A DNA stretch of 64,000 bases, from contig JAIQGK010000004.1 in the NCBI GenBank assembly GCA_020072645.1, forward strand, positions 148,117 to 212,116, in the 5' to 3' direction. Below the pieces are notes generated by a model. It saw only the letters and a program-made list of their open reading frames with translations, ran no database searches and was not told the origin of the DNA. This stretch comes from Terriglobia bacterium. GTDB taxonomy: Bacteria; Acidobacteriota; Terriglobia; Terriglobales; Acidobacteriaceae. Position numbers and translations under genes: made by a program. Of the stretch, positions 42,884 through 51,550 are shown one piece after another (the stretch's first letter is position 1; each line of letters opens with the position of its first letter).

Positions 42884-43836
42884 CGGCTGGCGGTTGCGGT
42901 CGACGGCGGAGCGGTAATGGCTTTGCGGATATTTGATTCCGGCGCTTGATCGTTGAATGCAACGGAACCGTCTTTCATCTGAATGCCAAGCTTGGTCCAA
43001 AGCTGGTCCAGATCCACGGGAGCGGGCTTGTCGCGCATGCTTTGGTAGAGGTCACGTAGAACGGTTGTGCCGGTAGCTTTGTCGCCCATGGCCAGCGTTT
43101 TCTGAATGTCCCAGTCTTCGTTGATGTTTCCGCCACCCCGGTTAATGCCGCGCAAAGCGTCTTCCAGGCCTTTATGGTTTTTTGTGTGCTCGTGGATGCG
43201 CACATCAGCCAGCAGACAGAAGATCGCGCCGCCCCAGTATGTGCGTCCCCATGTGTGCGTGTTGTCCAAGCCATGGTCGTCCGGTCCCGGTTCGCCCTTG
43301 GGCATGTCGCGGACAAACGTTCCCCAGACTTCTTGCACCTGCATGCCGCCCTCTCGTGCGCGGGCCACCGGCTCAACGTAAGTGGAGATGCCTTCTTCAA
43401 TCCAGTGCTGGTCGTCCTCCATGTTGGGAAAAGCAAGATGGATCATTTCATGGACCAGTACCCAATCATCTTTGGTGGCTGCGATATCGGCATCGCGGCC
43501 AACACTGATGAAAATCAGCCCGCCATCCCGGGGGTAAGTGACTCCGTGGCGTATGCCAGCACCGTTTGTGCTGCGCAGTTTTAATGTGAGATGCGGAACA
43601 GGGAAGTGGCCGTAGTAGTCGGCGACCGTGGAAGCAGAGTTTTTTACCCAGCCCAGCAGCTCGTCATGTGAGAGCTTCATTGGGCCATCAGGCAACGTCA
43701 CGTCGATGACGGCGCCGGAGACGTTCAACGTTGCCGCATCGGCGTTGTTTTCTTGTGCAGGAAAGGTCTTCAGCGGGAGCGCCAGAAAAGCGACCGCAAC
43801 TGTCAGGAAAGCGAGGCTGAGACGGCGAAATCGCAT
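42880..43836 (-). CDS. Secreted HExxH zinc metalloprotease, last gene of the bufferin operon
   Basis: A 318-residue exported gluzincin-like peptidase. Signal RFRRLSLAFLTVAVAFLALP. The zinc motif HEMIHLAF (residues about 144-151) is followed 14 residues later by EEGISTYVEP, giving the HExxH...E arrangement of M1-like and DUF2268-like families. Other domains are not evident. It starts 22 bp after the DoxX stop on the same strand, so it is probably co-transcribed with bufABC and doxX. Possible roles include processing the modified peptide or a general envelope task; there is no direct evidence. Confidence 0.8.
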   Translation of the reverse strand: MRFRRLSLAFLTVAVAFLALPLKTFPAQENNADAATLNVSGAVIDVTLPDGPMKLSHDELLGWVKNSASTVADYYGHFPVPHLTLKLRSTNGAGIRHGVTYPRDGGLIFISVGRDADIAATKDDWVLVHEMIHLAFPNMEDDQHWIEEGISTYVEPVARAREGGMQVQEVWGTFVRDMPKGEPGPDDHGLDNTHTWGRTYWGGAIFCLLADVRIHEHTKNHKGLEDALRGINRGGGNINEDWDIQKTLAMGDKATGTTVLRDLYQSMRDKPAPVDLDQLWTKLGIQMKDGSVAFNDQAPESNIRKAITAPPSTATASR

Positions 43837-43858
43837 AGGTGACAGACTACCATCTGCT

Positions 43859-44362
43859 TCAGTTGGATGCAGCAACCGCAGCCGCCGGAGCGTGCTTCTT
43901 GCGGTAGGCCAGGATCAATGTATCCACGGAAAACTTGCCCGGGCCGAAGATCAAGATCAGCAGCGATACCAGCAGGAACGGGAACGGGTCAGCGGCGAAA
44001 AACTTTCCTGAGTCGGAAAAGAAAGAGGTGAACGCTTCGCGGTCCGCAGTGATATAAGCCACGACCATATTGATCAGCAAAGGAACCGAGATCAGCCGCG
44101 ATGCCAGCCCGAGGATCAAGAGAATGCCGCCGACAGTTTCCAGAGAAGCGTTGAAGTAGGCGTTGAAGGTTGGCGCGGGAATGCCCAGATCGGTGAAGAA
44201 CGCCACAACCTTGTCAATGTGGCCGAACTTTCCAATGCCGCTCTGGAGGAAGAGCCATCCCCAATAAACGCGAATCAACAGCAGAAAAGGGGATTGCAGC
44301 GAGTTGACGGCCTTAAGAAACCAGCCATACGCGGTTTCAGCTTTTTGTATTAGAGCGCTCAT
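43859..44362 (-). CDS. DoxX-family membrane protein
   Basis: A 167-residue membrane protein with four hydrophobic helices and DoxX-family blocks: LLLIRVYWGWLFLQSGIGKF near 28, LETVGGILLILGLASRL near 74 and FPFLLVSLLILIFGPGKFSVD. DoxX proteins frequently accompany DUF692 RiPP genes and may take part in redox steps of the pathway. The ATG overlaps the stop of the upstream DUF2063 gene by four bases, so it is translationally coupled to the bufferin genes. The secreted protease gene follows. Confidence 0.88.
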   Translation of the reverse strand: MSALIQKAETAYGWFLKAVNSLQSPFLLLIRVYWGWLFLQSGIGKFGHIDKVVAFFTDLGIPAPTFNAYFNASLETVGGILLILGLASRLISVPLLINMVVAYITADREAFTSFFSDSGKFFAADPFPFLLVSLLILIFGPGKFSVDTLILAYRKKHAPAAAVAASN

Positions 44363-45306
44363 GGTTGAGATTCTCTTTCCGGCGGACGGCAGAACCAGCC
44401 CAGCTGCGACCAGTTAGCAAACCAGTCATGCAGCTGCTCCATCACGCGCTCCAGTTTTTTGCCGGACCAGTTGACTGACGTTTCAATGGCCTGCGAGAGT
44501 GGTTGCCCCTGCTGCAAAGCGCGCAGCAGCGCAAAGCCTTCCGGCTTTAAGCGCTTGAAATAGACGATATTTTCCTGACGATGGACAGCCAGAAATACTT
44601 TCTTGCCTTTGGGCAGAGGCAGTTGCTTGCGCGGAGCGTCATCTGAGTGGTCCATCATGACCACGTTGCTGGAGATATCTGTTTCCGGATCTTCAGTTTC
44701 ACGCACTTTGAGCAGAAGTTCATCCGCGGGATAAGCCAGATCGAGCAATTGAAGATATGGCTGCAGATGAAAGACGGGGTCTTCGCCCAGATTGGCCAGT
44801 TCGGTCTGCGTCAGGGTAGGGAATTCAGCGGCGTCAAAGGCTTCAATGTCGGCCCACTCCAGCCGCACCATGTCCAGCGCCATGCGCTCATGGCTGGAAA
44901 TAAACTCCGGGTGCGCGCGCAGCCATGTTTCCAGCCGCGAACCGAGATCACGCAGCGTGTATGACACTGAGGGCATCTCTGTCAGATAGCCGAGAAGGAC
45001 TTTGTCAAAAGCTTCCTGACCGATGACGGCGCGGAGCCCGGGAAAGTCATCGGCCAGCGACGAGAGCAGCCGGAACCAGTAAACGCGGTTGTAGATTTCC
45101 AGGCGCTCGACCGATGTCAGCCGGTCATTTGGCTTCACGATCGCTTCAGCGATCTCTTTGGTCGATCGGCCGTCGAGCGTTTGCTCGCGCATGCGCTCGT
45201 CTTCAGTCAGCGGCTGCCGCACTACGTCAAAGACAGCGCGCTGGAGTTGGTCGAGATTCATGTGCCCCGGAGTCATGTTACCCGGGTTCGTGTCGCCTGC
45301 GCTCAT
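44359..45306 (-). CDS. bufC: DUF2063 protein, partner of the MNIO enzyme (BufC/HvfC-type)
   Basis: A 315-residue cytoplasmic protein. The N-terminal half is the DUF2063 domain: MNLDQLQRAVFDVVRQPLTEDERMR, then RLEIYNRVYWFRLLSSLADDFPGL. The C-terminal part (PLPKGKKVFLAVHRQENIVYFKRL) looks like a nucleic-acid- or peptide-binding module. In characterised DUF692 pathways this partner presents the precursor to the enzyme. The ATG overlaps the DUF692 stop by four bases. Some homologues are labelled putative DNA-binding; that function is not supported here. Confidence 0.88.
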   Translation of the reverse strand: MSAGDTNPGNMTPGHMNLDQLQRAVFDVVRQPLTEDERMREQTLDGRSTKEIAEAIVKPNDRLTSVERLEIYNRVYWFRLLSSLADDFPGLRAVIGQEAFDKVLLGYLTEMPSVSYTLRDLGSRLETWLRAHPEFISSHERMALDMVRLEWADIEAFDAAEFPTLTQTELANLGEDPVFHLQPYLQLLDLAYPADELLLKVRETEDPETDISSNVVMMDHSDDAPRKQLPLPKGKKVFLAVHRQENIVYFKRLKPEGFALLRALQQGQPLSQAIETSVNWSGKKLERVMEQLHDWFANWSQLGWFCRPPERESQP

Positions 45307-46151
45307 GACGCCACCGCCGAACTGGCCGGAATGTATTTCTTTGCCTTGAGCGCTTCCTTATGGACTTCGTCAAACGATGGGATGTGATCGTCCCACTCCA
45401 GCAGAGTGGCCGTGGGACCGACCATTTCAATGGCCTTGGCGTAAAGCTGCCATACGGGATCAAGCACCGGGTGATCGTGCGTGTCCAGAATATATTTCTC
45501 GTAATTGCTATGCCCGGCGATGTGAATCTGCGCGACGCGCTCAGCGGGCACGCTGCGCAGATACTCAAACGGATCAAAACTATGATTGCGCGATGATACG
45601 TAAATATTATTGACGTCGAGCAAGATGCCGCAGTCTGCTTGTTCCACCACTTCGTTGAGGAACTGCCATTCCGTCATTTCAGAAACGTGGTATTCGGCGT
45701 AACTGCTGACGTTTTCCACGGCAATAGGCACCTCCAGAAAATCCCGGGCTTCACGGACTTTTTGGGCTGTGCGCTTTGCGGCCTCAAAGGTGTAAGGCAT
45801 CGGCAGCAGATCGTGAGAATAGCGGCCGTCCACGCTGCCCCAGCAGAGATGGTCAGTAAGCCACGGCGTATTGGTGCGGCGGACAAGCTTTTTCAGTCGG
45901 CGCAGGTGTTCGCGGTTCAGCGGTTCAGCCGAGCCAAAATACATGGAGACGCCATGCTGCACCACGCGATAGCGTTCCAGAATCTGGTCCAGAACCTGGA
46001 GCTGGCGGCCGCCTTCCACCATGTAGTTTTCAGAGATGATTTCAAACCAGTCAACTACGGGCTTCTTCTCAAAAATATGGTTGTAATGAGGAATACGCAG
46101 CCCGATTCCTACGCCGAAGTCCTTGTATCCGTTGAAACGATTTGCGGGCAT
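45303..46151 (-). CDS. bufB: DUF692 multinuclear iron oxygenase (MNIO), BufB/MbnB-type
   Basis: A 282-residue TIM-barrel iron enzyme. The DUF692 family modifies cysteines of RiPP precursors; in bufferin biosynthesis it forms thiooxazole groups that bind copper. Family signatures: GIGLRIPHYNHI near 15, DWFEIISENYM near 34, VQHGVSMYFGSAEPL near 66, TDHLCWG near 96, IAVENVSSYAEY near 143, LLDVNNIYVSS near 177, QIHIAGH near 209 and DTHDHPV. These include the usual His, Asp, Glu ligands. It lies downstream of a bufferin-like precursor with a stem-loop in the 93-bp gap. Confidence 0.93.
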   Translation of the reverse strand: MPANRFNGYKDFGVGIGLRIPHYNHIFEKKPVVDWFEIISENYMVEGGRQLQVLDQILERYRVVQHGVSMYFGSAEPLNREHLRRLKKLVRRTNTPWLTDHLCWGSVDGRYSHDLLPMPYTFEAAKRTAQKVREARDFLEVPIAVENVSSYAEYHVSEMTEWQFLNEVVEQADCGILLDVNNIYVSSRNHSFDPFEYLRSVPAERVAQIHIAGHSNYEKYILDTHDHPVLDPVWQLYAKAIEMVGPTATLLEWDDHIPSFDEVHKEALKAKKYIPASSAVAS

Positions 46152-46194
46152 AAAGCTGATAAAGAGAGAGGGGATTCCTGAAATATTTTGAAAT

Positions 46195-46239
46195 AGAGGA
46201 CCAGCGGCGTTCCACCGGTCCTCTTCAACTGAGAGGACC
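46195..46239 (-). promoter_or_regulatory. Alternative-pairing stem-loop between precursor and modification genes
   Basis: Three 8-base blocks lie in the 93-bp gap after the precursor gene: AGAGGACC (46195-46202), GGTCCTCT (46217-46224) and AGAGGACC (46232-46239). The middle block can pair perfectly with either neighbour, giving two mutually exclusive hairpins. The layout resembles an attenuator or mRNA-processing site that would set the ratio of precursor to enzyme. There is no U-run after the second stem, so simple Rho-independent termination is not indicated. Confidence 0.55.
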
Positions 46240-46244
46240 TGAAA

Positions 46245-46526
46245 CTATTTGCTGTCGCCCTCTTTTGGCATGGGCTTGCCGTCTGTCCGGCATTCGCCTT
46301 TGCCTTTGCAATCATTCTTGCCTTTGGTCGATCCGCAGCCGCCTTTGCCTTTGCAGGAGTTCTGTCCCTTGCAGGCATGCTTATCTTTCTTTGACTTGGT
46401 GGCCTTTTTGCCGCTGGTCGCCGCTTTATCCTTATCGCCGCCAGTGTTCTGGGCGAGTACGGTTTGTCCGGCCATAAATCCTGTCAGAGCGGCACCCATA
46501 AGCAGTAAACGTACAGACTTCGTCAT
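46245..46526 (-). CDS. bufA: Bufferin-type RiPP precursor peptide
   Basis: A 93-residue precursor. Sec signal peptide MTKSVRLLLMGAALTGFMAG, a short Lys-rich linker, then a Cys-Lys-Gly-rich core with spaced cysteines (HACKGQNSCKGKGGCGS, then NDCKGKGECR). This is the pattern of bufferin-type metallophores, whose cysteines are modified by the DUF692 enzyme and which bind copper in the periplasm. A strong AAAGGGAG precedes the ATG. The 280-bp region upstream has no other gene and should hold the promoter. Bufferin subfamily (A1 or A2) cannot be settled by eye. Confidence 0.85.
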   Translation of the reverse strand: MTKSVRLLLMGAALTGFMAGQTVLAQNTGGDKDKAATSGKKATKSKKDKHACKGQNSCKGKGGCGSTKGKNDCKGKGECRTDGKPMPKEGDSK

Positions 46527-46807
46527 TTGTAAATCTCCCTTTCGATTTTTTTATGTCTGCCGAAAGCATTATCCAGGCCGCTTATACAGGGCCCTTAACC
46601 ACTTTCGAACAGCGTCCTTTGAAGTACGTACAGCAGTGTAAAACGGATTGTTTCTTGTGGAGCATCAATGCGGCGGCACGCACCGCCGGTAGTGGGTGAA
46701 TATTACACACATGTTCCATGGGACAAATATGCGAAGGAATACTACCATGCGGGAGCAAGGGGAATGAAGTACTTTTCACTTCGTCCCAGATGGCACCGTA
46801 GATTCGG

Positions 46808-47689
46808 CTAATGTTTGCGCTGCACCAGAAAGTGGGCCAGGTCCTTTAGTGTCTGGGCCCGCTGTGCAAATGAATCGAGCGCACTGCAGCCGGAAGAGAC
46901 GAGCGAATCGGCCCGACGCAAGGATTCATCGATCCCAAAAAGGGATGGATAGGTGGCTTTTTCTGAAGCTGTATCTTTGCCAGCGGTTTTTCCCAGTTGT
47001 TCAGAAGATTGTGTGACATCAAGCACATCATCCACGATCTGGAATGCCAAGCCAATCGAACGGCCAAAATCGCGCAAGCGCTGGATTTCAGCCAGCGAGC
47101 CATTGGCGTAGATCCCTCCGCTGACTAAGCTGGAAGTGATGAGCGCTCCGGTCTTGGAGCGATGAATGTATTCCAAAGTCGCGGCGTCCGCAGGCTGGCG
47201 TTCCGCTTCAAGGTCTTTGACCTGTCCGCCAATCATGCCATCAATCGTGCCGGTGCCACGGGCAATCTCTTCAATGATCTTCACCCGTGCTTCTGCTGGA
47301 CATTTCAAACGCGCCAGCACCTCATAAGCCTGTGTTTGTAGCGCGTCTCCGGCCAGGATGGCTAGCGCCTCACCAAAGACCACGTGGCAGGTTGGCTTGC
47401 CGCGGCGGAGGTCATCGTTATCGAGCGCTGGGAGATCGTCATGAATGAGCGAATACGTATGCAGCATTTCCAGCGCGCTGCCCAGTTCTTCAACGCCTTC
47501 AGGCAAACGTCCGGCGATCATGCGCGCGGCTTCAAGACACAGGATGGGACGCAGGCGCTTGCCTCCGGCAAAAACGCTGTGGCGCATCGCCTGATGGATG
47601 GAGTCCGGCCGCTGGGTGGCGGCGGGCAAAAGCTTTTCCAGCGAAGCGTCAATGATGCGCTGGCCTTGCGCGAGGATCTCGTTCAGCAT
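46808..47689 (-). CDS. ispA: Polyprenyl synthetase, farnesyl/geranyl diphosphate synthase
   Basis: Condenses isopentenyl and allylic diphosphates to make short-chain prenyl diphosphates for quinones, undecaprenol and other isoprenoids. 293 residues, full length. The first aspartate-rich motif is LIHDDLPALDNDDLRRGKPTCH near 83 and the second is FQIVDDVLDVT near 220; GGKRLRPIL is near 44. The residues before the first motif (LEMLHTYS) suit a short product. xseB, often encoded beside ispA, lies about 800 bp upstream on the same strand, with a receiver gene and repeats between. Confidence 0.92.
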   Translation of the reverse strand: MLNEILAQGQRIIDASLEKLLPAATQRPDSIHQAMRHSVFAGGKRLRPILCLEAARMIAGRLPEGVEELGSALEMLHTYSLIHDDLPALDNDDLRRGKPTCHVVFGEALAILAGDALQTQAYEVLARLKCPAEARVKIIEEIARGTGTIDGMIGGQVKDLEAERQPADAATLEYIHRSKTGALITSSLVSGGIYANGSLAEIQRLRDFGRSIGLAFQIVDDVLDVTQSSEQLGKTAGKDTASEKATYPSLFGIDESLRRADSLVSSGCSALDSFAQRAQTLKDLAHFLVQRKH

Positions 47690-47723
47690 GAGCTTTGAGT
47701 ATAAAACAATGGAGATCGTCCGG

Positions 47724-47966
47724 AATCACCGTGATCGCCGACATCGCGCGTGATCGGGCAAGCCAGGATTCACCGTAGAGGCGAGAAGGCGCGGAGACGC
47801 GGAGTTCCGGGTAGCGATCGAAAGGTAGTGATTCCAACAATCATCCTTCGCCATGATCATCCGAGTCTTCCGATTTCAAGCGATCTGTCGGTCCTGGCCC
47901 GTGTCATCCGTAGTTGAAGTTTTGTTTTTCCGATCACGTGCGATGGGCCGATCACGGCGATTCTGA
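47724..47966. repeat. Intergenic unit bounded by 34-bp inverted repeats
   Basis: The ends are inverted copies of a 34-bp sequence with common core CCGTGATCG and CGTGATCGG (left 47724-47757, right 47933-47966; about 29 matches). Between them lies a segment with CGGAGACGCGGAG, the motif found in the element inside eutB. No gene is seen in the roughly 340 bp between ispA and the receiver gene. Related single copies lie near 20635 and 53128. Confidence 0.65.
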
Positions 47967-47977
47967 CGATGTAAAAA

Positions 47978-48004
47978 AAGGGAGCATCTTGCGGATGCTC
48001 CCTT
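47978..48004 (-). terminator. Rho-independent terminator of the receiver gene
   Basis: AAGGGAGCATC and GATGCTCCCTT form a perfect 11-bp stem with a 5-base loop; on the minus strand it is followed by a run of T. It lies 28 bp after the stop of the receiver gene. Confidence 0.9.
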
Positions 48005-48032
48005 CAGACGGAGGAGGGTACAACAGATATTT

Positions 48033-48404
48033 TCAGGCGGCGTGCGCGTGAGAAAGCGGCTTGGTGTGGCTGGCCGCCAGGACGATAGCGCGCACATCGG
48101 AGGCATAGCAACAATCGGCGGCGCCGGCCGCCAGCGCATTTGCCCACATTGTTTCATCCGCCAGGCGATGCGTGCAGACAATGGTTGTGGACGCAAAGTC
48201 ACGCTTGAGCTGCTGCACTTCACTCAGCGCGGCCAGTTCAAGGTCAATGATAGCCACATCGGCGCGGAACCTGGGGATGGCTAAACGCAATGCATCCACA
48301 TCTCCGGCCACATGCACTACGCGGAAATGGTTATAGAGCGATTTCTCCAACATCTCCGCAGTTTTGCTGTTGCTTTGGGCGACAACTACACTCAGCGGTT
48401 TCAT
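48033..48404 (-). CDS. Single-domain response-regulator receiver-like protein
   Basis: A 123-residue receiver fold. Strand 1 is PLSVVVAQSNS, where the usual acidic pair is replaced by Gln-Ser, but strand 3 ends IIDLE with the phospho-acceptor Asp in place. Helix ALRLAIPRF and strand TTIVCTH follow. The C-terminus ends in SHTKPLSHAHAA. Start at ATG 48404 with GAGG nine bases upstream; two ATGs just upstream are less likely. No output domain, so it would act as a shuttle or stand-alone regulator. A strong terminator follows the gene. Confidence 0.8.
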   Translation of the reverse strand: MKPLSVVVAQSNSKTAEMLEKSLYNHFRVVHVAGDVDALRLAIPRFRADVAIIDLELAALSEVQQLKRDFASTTIVCTHRLADETMWANALAAGAADCCYASDVRAIVLAASHTKPLSHAHAA

Positions 48405-48493
48405 GAAAGACATCCTCATTGGCTGTGCGAAAACACTGATTGCTTTCGCTTGAGACTTTCACGGCTGCTGGACGTCCGCAGGCTTTAGGGGAA

Positions 48494-48757
48494 CTATTTC
48501 TTGACGGTCTGGGCCCGATCGGCAGGTTCGTAGGGCTCAGGCTGTAACTTTCCATTCTGCCGAAGCAGAATCTCAACTTTGCCTTCAGCCTCTTCCAGTT
48601 CCTTGCGGCAGGAAGACGAGTGCTTCAGGCCCTCTTCAAAAAGCTTCAATGCCTGTTCAAGCGGGACATTGCCTCTTTCCAGCTCATCGACGATTTGTTC
48701 CAAACGTTGAAGGCAATCTTCAAACTTAGGCACCGAGCCAAAACTCCAATGGCACAT
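48494..48757 (-). CDS. xseB: Exodeoxyribonuclease VII small subunit
   Basis: Small subunit of ExoVII, which degrades single-stranded DNA in repair together with XseA. 87 residues with the helical core KFEDCLQRLEQIVDELERGNVPLEQALKLFEEGLK and SCRKELEEAEGKVEIL. Start at ATG 48757 with AGGG five bases before it. xseA is not in the window. Upstream sequence to the DUF4440 gene (about 300 bp) contains no gene and likely the promoter. Confidence 0.92.
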   Translation of the reverse strand: MCHWSFGSVPKFEDCLQRLEQIVDELERGNVPLEQALKLFEEGLKHSSSCRKELEEAEGKVEILLRQNGKLQPEPYEPADRAQTVKK

Positions 48758-49055
48758 TCTACCCTGATAAGCGGGAGCCGCTCTGTTTATTTTTTCCACA
48801 AGATGGGAATAAAAATGAAGATCATTCAGTCCCATTCAGCTGGAAAGTATGGGGATTGTTTCATAACTTAAGGGCTTGCGCCTTCAGCAACAGAAGCTGC
48901 GTCTTTTGAGAAAAAATACTTATATTTAGTTATCTAAGAATCCGACACTTGTCCCATCTGTCTTGAAGTCTTACTTTAACTCATCGCCATGGCAGATCAA
49001 ATGCCATCCAACCATATCGATCACGGAACTGTCGCGTCCCAGCGCTCACCCGCAC

Positions 49056-49505
49056 TCACTGCCCCAGCGGCACGCTGTACTGTGCGGCGATTAGCCGCCA
49101 CTGGCCATCGACTTTCATCCACACATCGGTCAGGCGGTCACGATATTCATAGCGCTTGCCCTTGGACGTGCCAGTCTCGTGATACGCGCCGGTCACCACG
49201 GCCACGTTTCCGTGCATCCGAACCTTCAGGTCTGACTCTTCCGCTACCTCCACCTGCGTGGACGTATCGGCGGTGTGCGCCATGTATCCCATTTTCCCGT
49301 AGATGTTGCCGTCCTCAACGGTAATAATGAAGTCGTCCGCCAGCATTGAAGTCATTAGAGTGATGTTGCGCAGCTTGTAAGCATCAGTCCATTTCTTTTC
49401 CAGGGCGAGAATCGTTGCCTCCGGCGAAGCCTGCTGCGCCAGGGAAAGCGCGGGCAGGCAGCAAAGGAATCCGAGAATGAGTAGTCGTTGAACGTACATG
49501 CCCAT
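49056..49505 (-). CDS. Exported DUF4440/SnoaL-like protein
   Basis: A small exported protein of the NTF2-like superfamily. Signal MGMYVQRLLILGFLCCLPALSLAQ, then the domain with EATILALEKKWTDAYKLRNITLMTSMLADDFIITVEDG, VRMHGNVAVVTGAYHETGTSKGKRYEYRDRLTDVWMKVDGQWRLIAAQYS. The fold is common to many ketosteroid-isomerase-like proteins with unknown roles. Start at ATG 49505 (MGMYVQ); an earlier ATG adds ten residues that would spoil the signal. Free-standing, no obvious operon. Confidence 0.85.
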   Translation of the reverse strand: MGMYVQRLLILGFLCCLPALSLAQQASPEATILALEKKWTDAYKLRNITLMTSMLADDFIITVEDGNIYGKMGYMAHTADTSTQVEVAEESDLKVRMHGNVAVVTGAYHETGTSKGKRYEYRDRLTDVWMKVDGQWRLIAAQYSVPLGQ

Positions 49506-49669
49506 GTTTATGGCACAGTTCGTGGCGGGCAACAAGCCGCTTGTACGCTCCCGAAGTTGCCAAAGTAACGTGACTCAGCGTGCCAAAATGGGAAGGTAAA
49601 ACCTTACCGCGGGGCTTGGTTTTTACCAGCATGCCGCTTAGGCATACGGTTAAACATTAAAGTAGTAGT

Positions 49670-51550
49670 TTAACCTGCTGCCGTAGCCGATCCTGCGATT
49701 CCATCGAGCACTTCAATGGCGGAGCTGTAGCGTCCCAGCGGCGCGGCTACTTGCGCACCCTGTACCAGGCCACGGACTTTGTGCAGCATCTCGCGCGCAA
49801 TCAGGATTCCCTCCGCGCGGGCGGCTTCGGCATTTGGAGCGCGCGCCATGCGCTCAAGGATCGTATCTGGCACAGAAACGCGCAGCTCGTTTTTCATGAA
49901 CTCGGCATTGCGTACGCTGGTAAGCGGCCAGATTCCCGCCAGCACCGGAATGCGATGATGATCCACGCGGCGCAGGAACTGCTCCAGCAGCGCCACGTCA
50001 AACACCGGTTGCGTCACGGCAAAATCTGCGCCGGCTTCCACTTTGTATTCAAAGCGGCGAACTTCTTCATCAATATTCACCATGCCGGGGTTCGCGCCCA
50101 CGCCGATCATAAACTTTGTTCCTGAGCCAATCGGATTGCCGCCAACGTCGAGCCCATGATTCAGGTTGCGAACAATATTCACCAGGCCGATCGCATCCAC
50201 GTCAAACACCGCTGTGGCGTCAGGATAGTTGCCCAGCTTAGGTGGATCGCCGGTGATGCAGATCAGGTTATGCAGTCCTGTGGTGTACGCGCCCAGCAGC
50301 TCAGACTGCATGCTCAGCACGTTGCGATCGCGGCAGGTAAAGTGCAGCACCGTTTCTATCCCTGCCTGCTGCTGCACCAGCAGACAGAGCGCCATGTTGC
50401 TCATGCGGGCGGAAGCGCGCGGGCTGTCCGGGATATTGATGGCGTCAATACCGGCAGCTTTCAGAAACTTTGCGCCTTCCACTTCCTTGCGGAAGTCGAT
50501 TCCCTTGGGCGGAACAATCTCTACCAGCGTTACAAACTCACCGGCTGCAAGCTTTTTGCCCAGATTCGATCTCTGTGCCAGAGGCGGCGGCGTGATGCTG
50601 GATTCGCGCTTGGCATCAGCGATTACCCGAAAGCCTCCGGGCTTGCCCTTGGCGTCAGACATGCGCAGCGCCGACTTCATTGATTTGGTGTGCTCCGGCG
50701 TTGTTCCGCAGCATCCGCCCATAAGGTTCACGCCGGCATTCACAAACTTGCGCGCGTAGCTGGCCATATATTCCGGCGAGCATAGATAAATATTGCGGCC
50801 TTCAATGCTGCGCGGGATTCCGGCGTTAGGCTGCGCGGCCAGCGGCTTGTCCGTAAGTCGGCGGATGCGCTCAATCGCTTCCAGCATCGCAACGGGACCA
50901 ACGCTACAGTTGCAGCCAATCACGTCCACGCCCCAGTCATTCAGTTTCGCGGTAAAAGTCTCGGGGCTGGCGCCATCCAGGCAGTTGCCGTCTTCGTCAA
51001 TGGTGACTTGCGCCACCAGCGGCTTGTCCGGAGCGACTTCCCGCGCCGCCAGAATGGCCTGGCGCAACTCTTCCAGATAGCCGAAGGTTTCCAACATCAG
51101 TATGTCAACGCCGCCCGCCACCAGCGCCGTGATCTGTTCGCGAAATGAAGCGCGGGCTTCTTCACGCGACGTTTTGCCCAGCGGCTCAATGCGCAAGCCT
51201 AGCGGCCCAACCGATCCCGCCACCAGAACGTTGGCGGCTTTTTTCAGGTTGAAAGCGTCCGCGGCTTCACGCGCCAGCTCCGCGCCCTTGCGATTTACTT
51301 CCTCAACCTTGTCAGCTAACCCATAACGGCCCAGCCGGAAAGAGTTGCCGCCGAAAGTATTGGTTTCAATGATCTCCGCCCCGGCATTCATGTATTCCTG
51401 GTGGATTCCGCGGATCAGGTCCGGCTGCGTAAGATTCAGCTCGTCATAACACTTGTTGATGAACACGCCTTTGGCGTAGAGCAGCGTGCCCATCGCGCCG
51501 TCACACAGCACAGGACCCTTTTTCAATCGGGATAGAAGATCAATCGCCAT
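49670..51550 (-). CDS. Bifunctional homocysteine S-methyltransferase / methylenetetrahydrofolate reductase
   Basis: A 626-residue fusion in which the N-terminal half (about 1-300) is the homocysteine-binding methyltransferase with CDGAMGTLL, the first zinc Cys in GCNCSVGP and the terminal GGCCGTTPEH. The C-terminal half (about 340-600) is the MetF-like NAD(P)H:FAD reductase, with TLVEIVPPKG and CITGDPPKLGNYPDATAVFD. Such fusions (YitJ-like) channel one-carbon units into methionine. The divergent 250-bp region shared with the propeller lipoprotein probably holds its promoter; I looked for a riboswitch there and could not identify one. Confidence 0.9.
   Translation of the reverse strand: MAIDLLSRLKKGPVLCDGAMGTLLYAKGVFINKCYDELNLTQPDLIRGIHQEYMNAGAEIIETNTFGGNSFRLGRYGLADKVEEVNRKGAELAREAADAFNLKKAANVLVAGSVGPLGLRIEPLGKTSREEARASFREQITALVAGGVDILMLETFGYLEELRQAILAAREVAPDKPLVAQVTIDEDGNCLDGASPETFTAKLNDWGVDVIGCNCSVGPVAMLEAIERIRRLTDKPLAAQPNAGIPRSIEGRNIYLCSPEYMASYARKFVNAGVNLMGGCCGTTPEHTKSMKSALRMSDAKGKPGGFRVIADAKRESSITPPPLAQRSNLGKKLAAGEFVTLVEIVPPKGIDFRKEVEGAKFLKAAGIDAINIPDSPRASARMSNMALCLLVQQQAGIETVLHFTCRDRNVLSMQSELLGAYTTGLHNLICITGDPPKLGNYPDATAVFDVDAIGLVNIVRNLNHGLDVGGNPIGSGTKFMIGVGANPGMVNIDEEVRRFEYKVEAGADFAVTQPVFDVALLEQFLRRVDHHRIPVLAGIWPLTSVRNAEFMKNELRVSVPDTILERMARAPNAEAARAEGILIAREMLHKVRGLVQGAQVAAPLGRYSSAIEVLDGIAGSATAAG

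Noticed and set aside
46582-46779. Open frame with CPMEHVC upstream of the bufferin precursor
   Set aside because: No ribosome site and no signal peptide; probably promoter region of the precursor gene.
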